Below, in pieces: positions 50,695-58,792 of a stretch of DNA of 64,000 nucleotides. Positions within the stretch are counted from its first letter, which is position 1. Every line of letters begins with the position of its first letter. Below the pieces are notes generated by a model. The model did not search any database. It had not been told where the DNA came from and worked only from the letters and a program-made list of their open reading frames with translations. Source of the stretch: Corynebacterium nuruki S6-4 (lineage in GTDB: Bacteria > Actinomycetota > Actinomycetes > Mycobacteriales > Mycobacteriaceae); assembly GCF_007970465.1 (NCBI RefSeq), contig NZ_CP042429.1, positions 2,480,001 to 2,544,000 on the forward strand, read 5' to 3'. The position numbers and the translations under genes are program-made.

Positions 50695-51843
50695 ATGGGT
50701 GCCGTGAACCCTTTCCGGACCTGGCGGACCTTGGGCGGCGGCGCGAAGCTCGCCGTCTACACACGACTGTCACTCGATGCGATGGTCGTGTTCTTCGGCC
50801 TGTACGTGGTGGTCGTCGTCATGTTCGTGGACACCGACGTCACCCCGCCCGTCTGGCTCAGCACCGTCGACATCGTGGCGTCCCTGCTGCTCATCGCCGT
50901 CGGTGTCGCGGTCCTCGAGTTCCGCCCCGAGTTCTCCACCGCGCCGCGTCGTGCCGTGCCGTGGCTGCTCCCCGCCGCGACGGTGCTGGGGGCGTCCTGC
51001 TGGCTGGCGGGAATCCTGCTGACCCTGTCGGGGAACGACGAAGTGTCCGCGGGCGGGGCGCCGCTCGTTGTCATGTCCCTGTTCGTCGTGCCGTTGGCCG
51101 TCCTGCCCTGGCTGCCGTACCACTGGCCGGTCGCCGCGGCCGCCACGGTGGTGACCGCGCTGGTCCTCGGCGGGAACTGGTGGATGGCCCTGTTCATCCC
51201 CTTCTTCCTCATGACGACACTGCTGTCGGCGTGGACCGTGTCCGTGGCCAGACAGCTCGACCGTGCCCGCATCACCGAGAGTGCGCTGCAGGTCAGTGAG
51301 GAGCGTCTCCGCTTCGCCCAGGAACTGCACGACACGGTCGGTCAGCGCCTCGCCGCGATGTCGGTGAAGACGGAACTCGCCCGGGCACTCGCCGCCCGCG
51401 GCGATGACCGGTTGGACGCCGAACTCGCCGACCTGCAGTCCCTGACCCGCACCACGGTCGCCGAGATGCACGATGTGGTGGAGGGCTACCGCACCGCGGA
51501 CCTCGCCACCGAACTGCGGTCGGCCCGCGACCTGCTGACCAGCGCGGGCGTGGCGTGCACGGTCGAGGGCGATCCGGCGACCGTCGGTGAGCCGCTCGAC
51601 GAGGTCGCCGCCTGGCTGGTCCGGGAGGCGGCGACGAACGTGATCCGGCACTCGGAGGCCACCCGGGTGCGGATCACCCTCGCTCCGGACATGGTGGCGG
51701 TCGCCAATGACGGGGTGGTGCGGGACATCGGCCGACTGTCGGGGCTGGCCGGGATCAGACGCCGCGCGGAGCCGGCCGGGGCGTCCCTCGTCGCCGAACG
51801 CGACGGTGACCGGTTCACCGTCACCCTGACAGGAGCGTCATGA
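50695..51843 (+). CDS. sensor histidine kinase (NarL/DesK class)
   Basis: A 382-residue membrane kinase. About five hydrophobic helices lie between residues 20 and 185, without a large external domain. The dimerisation helix follows with His212 in RFAQELHDTVGQRLAAM, then the HATPase domain (REAATNVIRHSEATRV and a late LAGIRRRAEPAGASL). The ATG at 50695 (MGAVNPFRTW) is preferred to 50656, which would overlap the permease. It forms one operon with the exporter and overlaps its response regulator by 4 bp. Confidence 0.9.
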   Translation: MGAVNPFRTWRTLGGGAKLAVYTRLSLDAMVVFFGLYVVVVVMFVDTDVTPPVWLSTVDIVASLLLIAVGVAVLEFRPEFSTAPRRAVPWLLPAATVLGASCWLAGILLTLSGNDEVSAGGAPLVVMSLFVVPLAVLPWLPYHWPVAAAATVVTALVLGGNWWMALFIPFFLMTTLLSAWTVSVARQLDRARITESALQVSEERLRFAQELHDTVGQRLAAMSVKTELARALAARGDDRLDAELADLQSLTRTTVAEMHDVVEGYRTADLATELRSARDLLTSAGVACTVEGDPATVGEPLDEVAAWLVREAATNVIRHSEATRVRITLAPDMVAVANDGVVRDIGRLSGLAGIRRRAEPAGASLVAERDGDRFTVTLTGAS

Positions 51844-52472
51844 GTATCACCGTGGTCGTCGTCGACGACGAATCCCTGGTCGCCAGTTCACTGTCCACCC
51901 TGCTCGACCTGGAGGACGACCTGCGGGTCGTCGCCACCCTCGGCTCCGGTGAGGACCTGCTGTCCTGGTGGGACGCCGCCGCTGCCGACGACGCCGCCCA
52001 CCGTGCCGATGTGGTCGTCATGGACCTCCAGCTCGGCGGAATCGACGGCGTGGAGACCGCCCGCCGGCTCGCGCAGCAGGCCGGGGAGACTCCCGCGGTC
52101 CTTATCGTCACCAGCCACGGGCGTCCCCGGGAGCTCCGGCAGGCCCTCGCCGCGGGGATCCCCGGGTTCGTGCGGAAGACCTCCACCGCCGCCGAGTTCG
52201 CCACCGCCGTGCGCGCCGTGCACGCCGGACGCCGCTACATCGACCCCGACCTGGCCGCCGCCGCGATCAGTGCCGACGAGTCCCCGTTGACCGACCGGGA
52301 GGTGGAGGTGCTGGAGGCCGCCGGGCGCGGCGGATCGGTGGAGCAGATCGCCGCCACGGTGCACCTGGCACCCGGGACGACCCGCAACTACCTGTCGTCG
52401 GCGATGGGCAAGACGGGGGCGGCGACCCGGTTCGAGGCGTGGCGTATCGCCCGGGAACGCGACTGGCTGTAA
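51840..52472 (+). CDS. NarL/LuxR-type response regulator
   Basis: A 210-residue response regulator. The receiver domain has acidic Asp9-Asp10, phospho-acceptor Asp62 in VVVMDLQLGG, Thr/Ser in IVTSHGRP and Lys in FVRKTST. The C-terminal LuxR helix-turn-helix (LTDREVEVLEAAGRGGSVEQIAATVHLAPGTTRNYLSSAMGKTGAAT) ends the protein. It starts at the ATG overlapping the kinase stop. The GTGACA repeats before the exporter gene are candidate binding sites. Confidence 0.92.
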   Translation: MSITVVVVDDESLVASSLSTLLDLEDDLRVVATLGSGEDLLSWWDAAAADDAAHRADVVVMDLQLGGIDGVETARRLAQQAGETPAVLIVTSHGRPRELRQALAAGIPGFVRKTSTAAEFATAVRAVHAGRRYIDPDLAAAAISADESPLTDREVEVLEAAGRGGSVEQIAATVHLAPGTTRNYLSSAMGKTGAATRFEAWRIARERDWL

Positions 52473-52540
52473 CGGTACCGCCCCGCGGGGAGGTAGTTCA
52501 CAGTGACAACCTTCCGTCGATCCCACAGGATGTGAGAACG

Positions 52541-53035
52541 ATGTCCCTGTCCACCCGAGTGCTCACCGCCGTCGGCGCCGTCGCCTGCGGTGCGGCACTG
52601 GCCACCGGCAGCGCCGCCGCCGACGAGCCGGCGCCGGCACCGGAGCCTCAACCCGTGCCCGTCTACCAGATCCCCGCCACCGCCCTGACGGTCAACGGAC
52701 TGGTCGTGCCCGGCGTCCACTTCGCCACCGTCACCGCCACCTCGACCGGTCCGGGGGAGGTGGGCATCTCCGCACCGACCTCACCGGAGGTCTGCGCGAC
52801 CACCTACGTGAACAAGAACGTCCGGGTCGACTACTTCAGCCCGGCCACCGGCGCAGCCGGCAACGTAACCGTCGACCCGTGCCCGGATTCCGGGTTCGAC
52901 ACGGCCCCGGCCACCGCCGTAGCCACTCCCGGTTCCGGCCCGCTGGTCATGACGGTCTCTGTCGTGACCGTCGGTGACGGACCCTTCGCCGATCTGCCGG
53001 CCCTGCCCGGTGCGGGGACCTTCGTCGTGCCCTGA
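52541..53035 (+). CDS. secreted protein of unknown function
   Basis: A 164-residue precursor. Residues 1-28 form a signal peptide (MSLSTRVLTAVGAVACGAALATGSAAADE), then a Pro/Glu-rich stretch (EPAPAPEPQPVPV) and a probably beta-rich domain with two Cys (SPEVCATTYVNKNVRVDYF and VTVDPCPDSGF) that may form a disulfide. It ends in PALPGAGTFVVP. No family is recognised. It follows the two-component operon by 68 bp on the same strand and could be one of its targets. The longer frame upstream lies over the regulator gene. Confidence 0.72.
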   Translation: MSLSTRVLTAVGAVACGAALATGSAAADEPAPAPEPQPVPVYQIPATALTVNGLVVPGVHFATVTATSTGPGEVGISAPTSPEVCATTYVNKNVRVDYFSPATGAAGNVTVDPCPDSGFDTAPATAVATPGSGPLVMTVSVVTVGDGPFADLPALPGAGTFVVP

Positions 53036-53058
53036 CGTTCCGGCCTACGATGGCGGCG

Positions 53059-53520
53059 ATGCAGAACTCCGGCCATGACTCCACCGCCACCACCGTCACC
53101 GTCCCCGTCGACGGGATCCCGGGGGTCGGATCGGAGACCCTCGCGGCGTCCTGCCTCGGCGGGGCGCGTTTCGTCGTGCGGTCGGTGCCGTGCGCGGCGA
53201 CGGATGTCGCTCTCGGGGACATCGTCGAGTGCGTCACGGTCGACGGCCGCCCCCACCTCGACCGCGTCCTCGTGCGCGGCGGTGGGTCGACCCTGCGCAT
53301 CGCGGTGGAGGACGACGATCCGCTGGTGTACCGCCGGATCGTCGAGGGCCTGACCGCCGCGGGGTGTGCCGTGGAGGCGGTCGGGGCGCGGATGCTCGCG
53401 GTCGGCGTGCCGGCGGACGCGCCGCGGGAAGGGCTCGACCTGCTGGTCGACCAGTGGCGGGAAGGCGGGTCGGTCCTCGTCGCCCCCGGCTACACGCATC
53501 CCGGCACCACGGGGAAATAG
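53059..53520 (+). CDS. DUF4265 family protein
   Basis: A 153-residue cytoplasmic protein matching the DUF4265 pattern: ETLAASCLGGARFVVRSVPCAATDVALGDIVECV, then LDRVLVRGGGSTLRIAVEDDD and an alpha/beta C-terminal half with RMLAVGVPADAP. Function unknown. TACGAT at 53046-53051 is 7 nt before the ATG at 53059, so this start is preferred to the ATG at 53050. Its stop codon TAG lies inside the arm of palindromic repeat copy 4, as does that of the convergent gene. Confidence 0.75.
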   Translation: MQNSGHDSTATTVTVPVDGIPGVGSETLAASCLGGARFVVRSVPCAATDVALGDIVECVTVDGRPHLDRVLVRGGGSTLRIAVEDDDPLVYRRIVEGLTAAGCAVEAVGARMLAVGVPADAPREGLDLLVDQWREGGSVLVAPGYTHPGTTGK

Positions 53521-53574
53521 TCACCCTCGGGGGAACGTCCGGAGCGTCGGAACGTACCTCGGCCGGTGACTATT
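53516..53574. repeat. palindromic repeat, copy 4, carrying both stop codons
   Basis: AATAGTCACC (53516-53525) pairs with GGTGACTATT (53565-53574). The variable pair AG is matched by CT. The interior (GGGGGAACGTCCGGAGCG, CGGAACGTACC) is closely like copy 1. The TAG of the DUF4265 gene and the TAG of the TRIC gene each fall within one arm, so the repeat forms the shared end of the convergent genes and probably acts as a terminator for both. Confidence 0.85.
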
Positions 53575-54415
53575 CCGAGTCGGTCCCGTCGCGGGGACCG
53601 GAGGTCCGGCCGAACCGGTCCCGCAGTCCCCGGCGCGCCGCCGCCCGTTCAGCCTTCCTCGCCTCGCGCTCCTCGCGTCGCCGCATCCGGAACCGGCGCC
53701 GCGCCATGTCGCGCGCCAGTGTCATCGGCTGCCGCAGTTTCGCCTGCGCCGCCCACGACAGATCCTGTGTCCCGGGGAGTTTCCAGCCCCGCCAGTAGGA
53801 CAGGATCATCATCCCCGCGCCGAGCACCGGGGCGACGATCATGCCGACGAACAGCAGCGGGAAATCGCCGGCGACCCCGGACTCGTTCACCGAGTAGACG
53901 GCGACCATCAGTGCGGCGGTGAGCGCGGCCGGGGTGGCGTAGAGCGTCGCCCCGCCGAAGACCTCCGGCACCGAGCCGGTCAGCACGTCCCGGATCATGC
54001 CGCCGCCGACGACGGTGAGCACGCCGAGGAACAGTGCCGAGGACCACGGCAGCCCGTTGGCGAGGGCCTTCGTGGATCCGGTCGCGGCCCACACGCCGAG
54101 CACCACGGCGTCCCCGTGGACGCGGAAGATCTCCCAGCTCCGCGAGTTCATATGGATGGCCGTCGCCAGCAGGGCACCGAGCAGTGCCAGCCCGAAATAG
54201 CGCATGTCCTGCAGTGCGGCGGGTGGTCCGTTGTCGATGAGGACGTCGCGGATCATGCCGCCGCCGAGGGCGGTGATGATGGCGAGGAAGACGATGCCGA
54301 CGATGTCGAAGTTGCGGGCCCGCGCGATCGTCGCGCCGATCATGCCGTAGAGCACCACACCGATGAGGTCGAGGGTGGCGTAGACCGTCCTCACCGACGG
54401 GTCGACGAAGTCCAT
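53570..54415 (-). CDS. TRIC-type channel family membrane protein (UPF0126)
   Basis: A 281-residue membrane protein with seven predicted helices. The two-fold repeat typical of the bacterial TRIC/UPF0126 family is clear: ALGGGMIRDVL and VVGGGMIRDVLTG. Relatives form trimeric cation channels, but the physiological role in bacteria is not settled. The C-terminal ~70 residues are unusually basic (ARRRFRMRRREEREARKAERAAARRGLRDRFGR) and probably cytoplasmic. TATCCT lies 7 nt before the ATG at 54415, so a leaderless start is likely. Divergent from the rhodanese gene by 63 bp. Confidence 0.88.
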   Translation of the reverse strand: MDFVDPSVRTVYATLDLIGVVLYGMIGATIARARNFDIVGIVFLAIITALGGGMIRDVLIDNGPPAALQDMRYFGLALLGALLATAIHMNSRSWEIFRVHGDAVVLGVWAATGSTKALANGLPWSSALFLGVLTVVGGGMIRDVLTGSVPEVFGGATLYATPAALTAALMVAVYSVNESGVAGDFPLLFVGMIVAPVLGAGMMILSYWRGWKLPGTQDLSWAAQAKLRQPMTLARDMARRRFRMRRREEREARKAERAAARRGLRDRFGRTSGPRDGTDSE

Positions 54416-54478
54416 GGCGACGAGGATAGCGGCCCGGACGGGCAGCGTCGGCCGCGGTGTGCTTCTAAGATGGCGCTC

Positions 54479-55387
54479 ATGAGTCCATTCATCTCCGCCG
54501 ACGCCCTGTACGCCGCCACCGCCCGCGGAGACCGCACGGTCATCCTCGACTCCCACTGGGAACCCGGTCGCAACTCGCCCGAGGGTTTCTCCGGCTACCC
54601 GGTCGACAACTCCTCCTGGGAGGCCTACCTGTCCCAGCACATCCCCGGATCGTTCTTCTGCGACCCGCAGCGCATGCTCGTCGGCACACCCGACCCGCGG
54701 GTGGGGCGCAACCCGCTGCCGGACCCCGCCCGGCTGCAGTACTTCTTCGACGAGTGGGGATTGAGCGCCGACGTCCCGGTGCGGATCTACGACGCCGGCC
54801 GCATGCTGTACGCCGCCCGCGCCTGGTGGGTGCTGCGCTGGGCGGGGCTCACCGACGTCAGCATCCTCGACGGCGGCACCGCGGCCTGGACCGCCGCCGG
54901 TGGGGACCTCGCCGCCGGGATCGGCTGTATGCGCGGCCACGGCCACGTCGACGTGGTGCCCGGGTCGATGCCCGTGCTGGAGATCGGGGACGTCGACGGG
55001 TGGCTGGCGGCGGGGAAGACCCTCCTCGACGTCCGTGGGGAGGGACGTTTCATCGGACGCCGTGAACCACTCGACCGCCGTGCCGGGCACATCCCCGGGG
55101 CGGTGAACATCCCGGTGGACCTGCTGCTCGGGTCGGCGACGGGCACCGCCACCGGGGAAGGGCATGTCCCGGCGCCGGAGACGGTCGCCGACCGGCTGGC
55201 GGGCCGCGGCATCACCTCCGGGGAGGATGTCGCCGTGTACTCCGGGTCCGGGGTGGACTCGGCCCTGTTCCTGGCACTGATGGAGCACGCCGGACTGCCC
55301 GGGGCGTCCCACTTCGTCGGTGGCTGGTCGCAGTGGGCGGCCGACCGCAGTCTGCCGGCCGCGCTGGGGAACGGGTCGGGGAAGTAG
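54479..55387 (+). CDS. rhodanese-like sulfurtransferase with Ser at the catalytic position
   Basis: A 302-residue tandem-rhodanese protein of the SseA/thiosulfate or mercaptopyruvate sulfurtransferase type. The N-terminal domain has HIPGSFFCDPQRM, RIYDAGRMLYAARAWWVLRWAGL and SILDGG. The C-terminal domain has LLDVRGEGRFIGRREPLDRRAGHIPGAVNIP and then the active loop. Where the family has a catalytic Cys (C-G-S-G-V), this protein reads YSGSGVDS, giving Ser255 (TCC at 55241-55243). Classic persulfide transfer is therefore doubtful. TAAGAT 7 nt before the ATG at 54479 supports this start over the ATG at 54470. Confidence 0.85.
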   Translation: MSPFISADALYAATARGDRTVILDSHWEPGRNSPEGFSGYPVDNSSWEAYLSQHIPGSFFCDPQRMLVGTPDPRVGRNPLPDPARLQYFFDEWGLSADVPVRIYDAGRMLYAARAWWVLRWAGLTDVSILDGGTAAWTAAGGDLAAGIGCMRGHGHVDVVPGSMPVLEIGDVDGWLAAGKTLLDVRGEGRFIGRREPLDRRAGHIPGAVNIPVDLLLGSATGTATGEGHVPAPETVADRLAGRGITSGEDVAVYSGSGVDSALFLALMEHAGLPGASHFVGGWSQWAADRSLPAALGNGSGK

Positions 55388-55432
55388 CGGCAAAACCCGG
55401 TGGGCCTGCGGGCACGCCCGTAAACTGTCACC

Positions 55433-55933
55433 ATGAGAGACCCGGAGACCACCCTGGGGAGCCACACCGCACCCAACCAGATGACACTGGACATCATCAC
55501 CCCGATGCCCGGCACCGTCGCCTCCCTCGACTCGGTGCCTGACCCGATCTTCGCCGCGGGGACGCTCGGCGGCGGCCTGGCTGTCGTCCCCGACCCGGAC
55601 CGCGACCATGTCACACTGCGGGCGCCGGTGAGCGGCGTCCTGACCCGTCTGATGCCCCACTTCTTCGTCATCGTCACCGAATCCGGCGTTCCGGTGCTCA
55701 CCCACCTGGGCGTCGACACCGGACGCCTCGACGGCCAGGGCTATTCGGTCCACGTGAAAGAGGGGCAGCATATCCGGGTGGGGCAGCGGGTGACCACCTA
55801 CGCCCCGCGGGAACTGGCGCGTCTCGGCTTCGATCCGGTCGTCCCGGTCGTGGCGATGCGGATCGCCGCCGTCGAGGGGCGGATGGTCCCGGGTGAGCCG
55901 TGCGAGCCCGGCGACGTCCTGTTCCGGCTGTGA
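55433..55933 (+). CDS. stand-alone PTS EIIA domain, glucose type
   Basis: A 166-residue protein with a single EIIA-Glc/Crr-type domain. TPMPGTVASLDSVPDPIFAAGTLGGGLAVVP and LRAPVSGVLTRLMPHFFVIVTESGVPVLTHLGVDT hold the two conserved active-site His (His76 and the phospho-acceptor His91). No EIIB or EIIC gene is adjacent, so it may serve another PTS transporter or act as a regulator. TAAACT is 6 nt before the ATG. Confidence 0.88.
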   Translation: MRDPETTLGSHTAPNQMTLDIITPMPGTVASLDSVPDPIFAAGTLGGGLAVVPDPDRDHVTLRAPVSGVLTRLMPHFFVIVTESGVPVLTHLGVDTGRLDGQGYSVHVKEGQHIRVGQRVTTYAPRELARLGFDPVVPVVAMRIAAVEGRMVPGEPCEPGDVLFRL

Positions 55934-55986
55934 CACTGTGACTCTGCGACACTCTGACCTGGTGACGCTGTGACACAATAGGAGCC

Positions 55987-56562
55987 ATGCTCCGTCGCTT
56001 CACCACCCTGGCCACGGCCGTGCTGATGCTCGTCAGCGTGGTCTTCTTCACCGGCCGTGTGGACCCGGGCACGGGGGTATGGCTGTTCTACATCTACTTC
56101 TCGGTGAGTTTCTTCCTCCTGATCTCGGGGGTGCTCCTCACCGAACGCGACTACTTCGGTCCCCGCCGGCACCCGGTGAACCGGATGTTCGTGCTGCTCA
56201 GCTGGACCGGTGTCGGGGGGCTGCTGGTGCTGATGATTGAGATCGCGGTGCTCGATTCGGCGCATCTGTGGCTGTACGTCATCGCCAGCGTGGCCGTCCT
56301 CATCGGGGTGATGGGGTCGACGGTGGTGGCGGTCTCCGCCAGACCGTGGCGGGACCTGTTCTACTCGCGGCGGACGCCCGGCAGTGACGGGCCGGGCGAC
56401 GGCCGCGGCGACGGGGCCGCTGCCCGGCAGGGTGCGGCGGGTGGATCACCGGTTCCGACCGCGCTGCCCGGCCGGTCAGATGCCGTGCCGACCGGCGATG
56501 ATCCCGTGCATGGCGTCCCGCGGGAGCAGCCGGGCGGCGGGGAACGCCACCCCGGCGCTTGA
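55987..56562 (+). CDS. four-helix membrane protein, unknown
   Basis: A 191-residue protein. Four hydrophobic helices fill residues 8-130, with TERDYFGPRRHPVNRM between helices 2 and 3. The C-terminal ~50 residues are Gly/Asp/Pro-rich and probably disordered. AGGAGCC precedes the ATG. The last 87 bp overlap the convergent SDR gene, so the disordered tail may be dispensable or the true end may be earlier. No family is recognised. The gap before it contains repeated GTGAC/TGTGAC steps. Confidence 0.65.
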   Translation: MLRRFTTLATAVLMLVSVVFFTGRVDPGTGVWLFYIYFSVSFFLLISGVLLTERDYFGPRRHPVNRMFVLLSWTGVGGLLVLMIEIAVLDSAHLWLYVIASVAVLIGVMGSTVVAVSARPWRDLFYSRRTPGSDGPGDGRGDGAAARQGAAGGSPVPTALPGRSDAVPTGDDPVHGVPREQPGGGERHPGA

Positions 56563-57375
56563 GCCGGCGGCGTACAGCGGTTTCGGACGCCGCGACGTCA
56601 CCGCCCGCATGATCTCGGCCGTCACCCGGTCGGCGTGGATCCCGGCACTCTCGTTGGCGTTGAGGTGGGTCAGCATCGTGTCGAATTCGTCGGCGTAGGG
56701 GCCGGACCGGTCGATGTAGACCGTCCGGCGCTGCGAGATGCCTGTGTCGATCGCGCCGGGCTCCATCACACTGACCCCGATACCGAAGGGGCGCAGTTCG
56801 CGGCGGGCGGAGAACCCGAAGGCCTTGACGGCGGCCTTCGAGGCGCCGTAGCTGCCGCGGTGGGCCAGCGGGAAGCTGCCCAGCATCGAGCCGACGAACA
56901 CGACCCGGCCGCGGCCCTGTGCCCGCATGCCGGGCAGGACCTGCTGGGTGACCTCGACGTGGCCGAGGACGTTGACCTGGAACAGTCGCTCGAGTGCGTC
57001 GCGGGGGAGTTCCTCCAGCGGGCCGTTCTGCGATTCGCCGGCGTTGTTGACCAGCACGCTCACCGGCGGGCCGGCCTGCCCGGTGACGTCCACGCCGATG
57101 TCCGCCAGTTCCCCGGGCAGCCGGTCGATGCTCGCCGGGTCGCCGAGGTCGAGCGGGACCAGTTCGACGTGGTCCGGGGTGTTCGCGACGGCACCCGGCG
57201 ACTGCGGGTCGCGGGAGGTTCCGATGACGCGGAAACCTGCGTCGACCAGGGCGGTGGCGGTGGCGGCGCCGATGCCGGAGGTGGCTCCGGTGACCAGGGC
57301 GACGTCGCCGGGGACGACCTGCGGCAGGGCGGGTGTGGTGAAGCGGGCGGTGAAGCGGGCGAAAGGATTCGGCAT
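56476..57375 (-). CDS. short-chain dehydrogenase/reductase
   Basis: A 299-residue SDR oxidoreductase. The cofactor motif TGATSGIG is at 29-36, NNAG at 110-113, catalytic Ser163 in VFVGSMLGSF, and Tyr176-x3-Lys180 in SYGASKAAVK. The MEPGAIDTGI and late SRRPKPLYAAGS blocks suggest the group that acts on alcohols or ketones of lipids, but the substrate is unknown. The ATG at 57375 removes a long low-complexity upstream frame. The membrane-protein gene at 57386 is only 10 bp upstream, so the two are one transcript. Confidence 0.9.
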   Translation of the reverse strand: MPNPFARFTARFTTPALPQVVPGDVALVTGATSGIGAATATALVDAGFRVIGTSRDPQSPGAVANTPDHVELVPLDLGDPASIDRLPGELADIGVDVTGQAGPPVSVLVNNAGESQNGPLEELPRDALERLFQVNVLGHVEVTQQVLPGMRAQGRGRVVFVGSMLGSFPLAHRGSYGASKAAVKAFGFSARRELRPFGIGVSVMEPGAIDTGISQRRTVYIDRSGPYADEFDTMLTHLNANESAGIHADRVTAEIMRAVTSRRPKPLYAAGSSAGVAFPAARLLPRDAMHGIIAGRHGI

Positions 57376-57385
57376 ACCGTCATTG

Positions 57386-57946
57386 TTACCGGCGTTCGTC
57401 GGTCGTCGTGTGCGGTTTGCTGAACAGTTGCCACACCGGGCCGGTGGCCAACCAGACAGCCAGGATGATGCCGAGCGTGCCATACCAACCGCGCAGCGTG
57501 TCGGTCGCCTGTGCCTCGTACGCGGTGCCGTTGACGAGCAGGACGCAGATCTCCAGGATGACCGCCGCGAGTGCCGCGGCGAGCAGGGCGCGTCCGAAGT
57601 CGATGACCTCGGCGCGCAGTTTCCCGGACCAGCTGGTGGGACGGGGGTCGGGGACAGTCTCGTGGCGGACGCGCTGGCGGTACGTCCGGTCTGCCCAGGC
57701 GACCATGCGGCGTCCGAAGACGACGGAGAATCCGAGGTAGAGGGCGGCGATGCCGTGGGCGGCGCCGGGTTCTCCGCCGGTACGTAGGTCGGTGACGGTG
57801 AAGATGAGCAGCAGCAGGTCGACGACCGGGGTCGCTGCGAGCAGGACCAGGCCGACGTGGGGGAGGTTGAGTGGGTAGCGGGCGAGGAGCCCTGCGACGA
57901 GGAGGACCCAGAAGCCTACTTCGCAACTGATGATGGCGACAACCAT
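57386..57946 (-). CDS. membrane protein under TetR-type control
   Basis: A 186-residue integral membrane protein with four to five helices: MVVAIISCEVGFWVLLVAGLLARY, HVGLVLLAATPVVDLLLLIFTV, HGIAALYLGFSVVF, ALLAAALAAVILEICVLLV, TLGIILAVWLATGPVW. Function unknown. The ATG at 57946 has AAGGAGA 7 nt upstream. It diverges from a TetR gene across two inverted repeats, so repression by that regulator is likely, and it is followed by the SDR gene in the same unit. Confidence 0.8.
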   Translation of the reverse strand: MVVAIISCEVGFWVLLVAGLLARYPLNLPHVGLVLLAATPVVDLLLLIFTVTDLRTGGEPGAAHGIAALYLGFSVVFGRRMVAWADRTYRQRVRHETVPDPRPTSWSGKLRAEVIDFGRALLAAALAAVILEICVLLVNGTAYEAQATDTLRGWYGTLGIILAVWLATGPVWQLFSKPHTTTDERR

Positions 57947-57958
57947 GATGTTCTCCTT

Positions 57959-58001
57959 GTTGTAATACAACTGTGCTAGTCGGTGATCGCGATAGTAGCA
58001 C
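57959..58001. promoter_or_regulatory. operator region between the TetR gene and its divergent neighbour
   Basis: GTTGTA-A-TACAAC (57959-57971) is a perfect 13-bp palindrome beside the minus-strand ribosome site. GTGCTA (57973-57978) and TAGCAC (57996-58001) form a second, wider inverted repeat. Both lie in the 86-bp divergent gap and are candidate sites for the TetR protein at 58033-58671. Confidence 0.6.
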
Positions 58002-58032
58002 GGTCGTGTCAGAGAGTGGAAGGGCGAATACA

Positions 58033-58671
58033 GTGGACCCCATGACCCGCCTCACCGCCGCCCGCCGACGCACCGACGCCCTCACCGCCGCCCGCCGACT
58101 CATCGTCGACCGGGGAATCGAGGCGGCGAGCGTCCGCAACGTCGCCGAGGAGGCCGGCATGTCCGCCGGATCACTGCGGCACATCTTCCCCTCCCATGAC
58201 GACCTGTTCATCGCGCTGCTCGAGGACGCCGAAGCCACCACCCGGGCCCGGATCGCCGAGGTGGACCGGCGGACCCTCGCAGCCCGCGAGGCGGGACGTT
58301 CTGTGGACTTCCGACAGGTGGCTCTGGAGCTGCTGATGCAGATCGAACCGTTCGGTGGAGGGGGCGGTACCGGCGGTACCCGTTCGGAGCTTCTTGCCCA
58401 GCTGGCGGTGCTCACCGCGAACCCCGGCAACGGGCGGTTGGCCCGGATCCGCCGCCAGACCGGCGAAGCGATCGACGGGCTGTGCGCCGACGTGGTCCGG
58501 GGGTTGGCGGCGGCATCCGGAGTGTCCGTCGACGTGGCGGCGGGCGCCCTGGAACTCCGGCTGCTGGTGGACGGGATCGCGTTGCGCGCGCTGGAGAACC
58601 CCGACTTCGGGGAAGCAGATGCCAGCCGGATCCTCGCCGGTGCGCTCGACCGACTGGCGCCACGGCGCTGA
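58033..58671 (+). CDS. TetR-family transcriptional regulator
   Basis: A 212-residue repressor. The N-terminal helix-turn-helix is typical: ALTAARRLIVDRGIEAASVRNVAEEAGMSAGSLRHIFPSHDDLF. The C-terminal ligand-binding helices follow, with a Gly-rich GGGGGTGGT loop. A GTG at 58033 is 8 nt after GGAAGGG and is preferred; the ATG at 58042 is an alternative. It probably controls itself and the divergent membrane-protein/SDR unit. The ligand is unknown. Confidence 0.88.
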   Translation: MDPMTRLTAARRRTDALTAARRLIVDRGIEAASVRNVAEEAGMSAGSLRHIFPSHDDLFIALLEDAEATTRARIAEVDRRTLAAREAGRSVDFRQVALELLMQIEPFGGGGGTGGTRSELLAQLAVLTANPGNGRLARIRRQTGEAIDGLCADVVRGLAAASGVSVDVAAGALELRLLVDGIALRALENPDFGEADASRILAGALDRLAPRR

Positions 58672-58689
58672 TGGTGCACGGTTGCGTCC

Positions 58690-58738
58690 GATACACATTC
58701 CGGCCGGACCGTGCCACGGATCGGCCGGAATGTGTATC
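58690..58738. repeat. 17-bp-arm inverted repeat after the TetR gene
   Basis: GATACACATTCCGGCCG (58690-58706) and its exact complement (58722-58738) flank a 15-nt loop. No T run follows. It lies between the TetR stop and the next ABC gene and may act as a terminator or belong to a repeat family; no second copy was noticed in this window. Confidence 0.85.
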
Positions 58739-58792
58739 CGTCGTCACGGCAGCGCAACCGATGCAACTGAGGCAACCGATACTGTGGAACAT

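Noticed and set aside
55934..55980. Possible GlxR (CRP-type) site in the TGTGAC-rich gap before the gene at 55987
   Set aside because: The TGTGA and TCACA halves are not arranged as the 16-bp palindrome; it looks like simple repeat drift.
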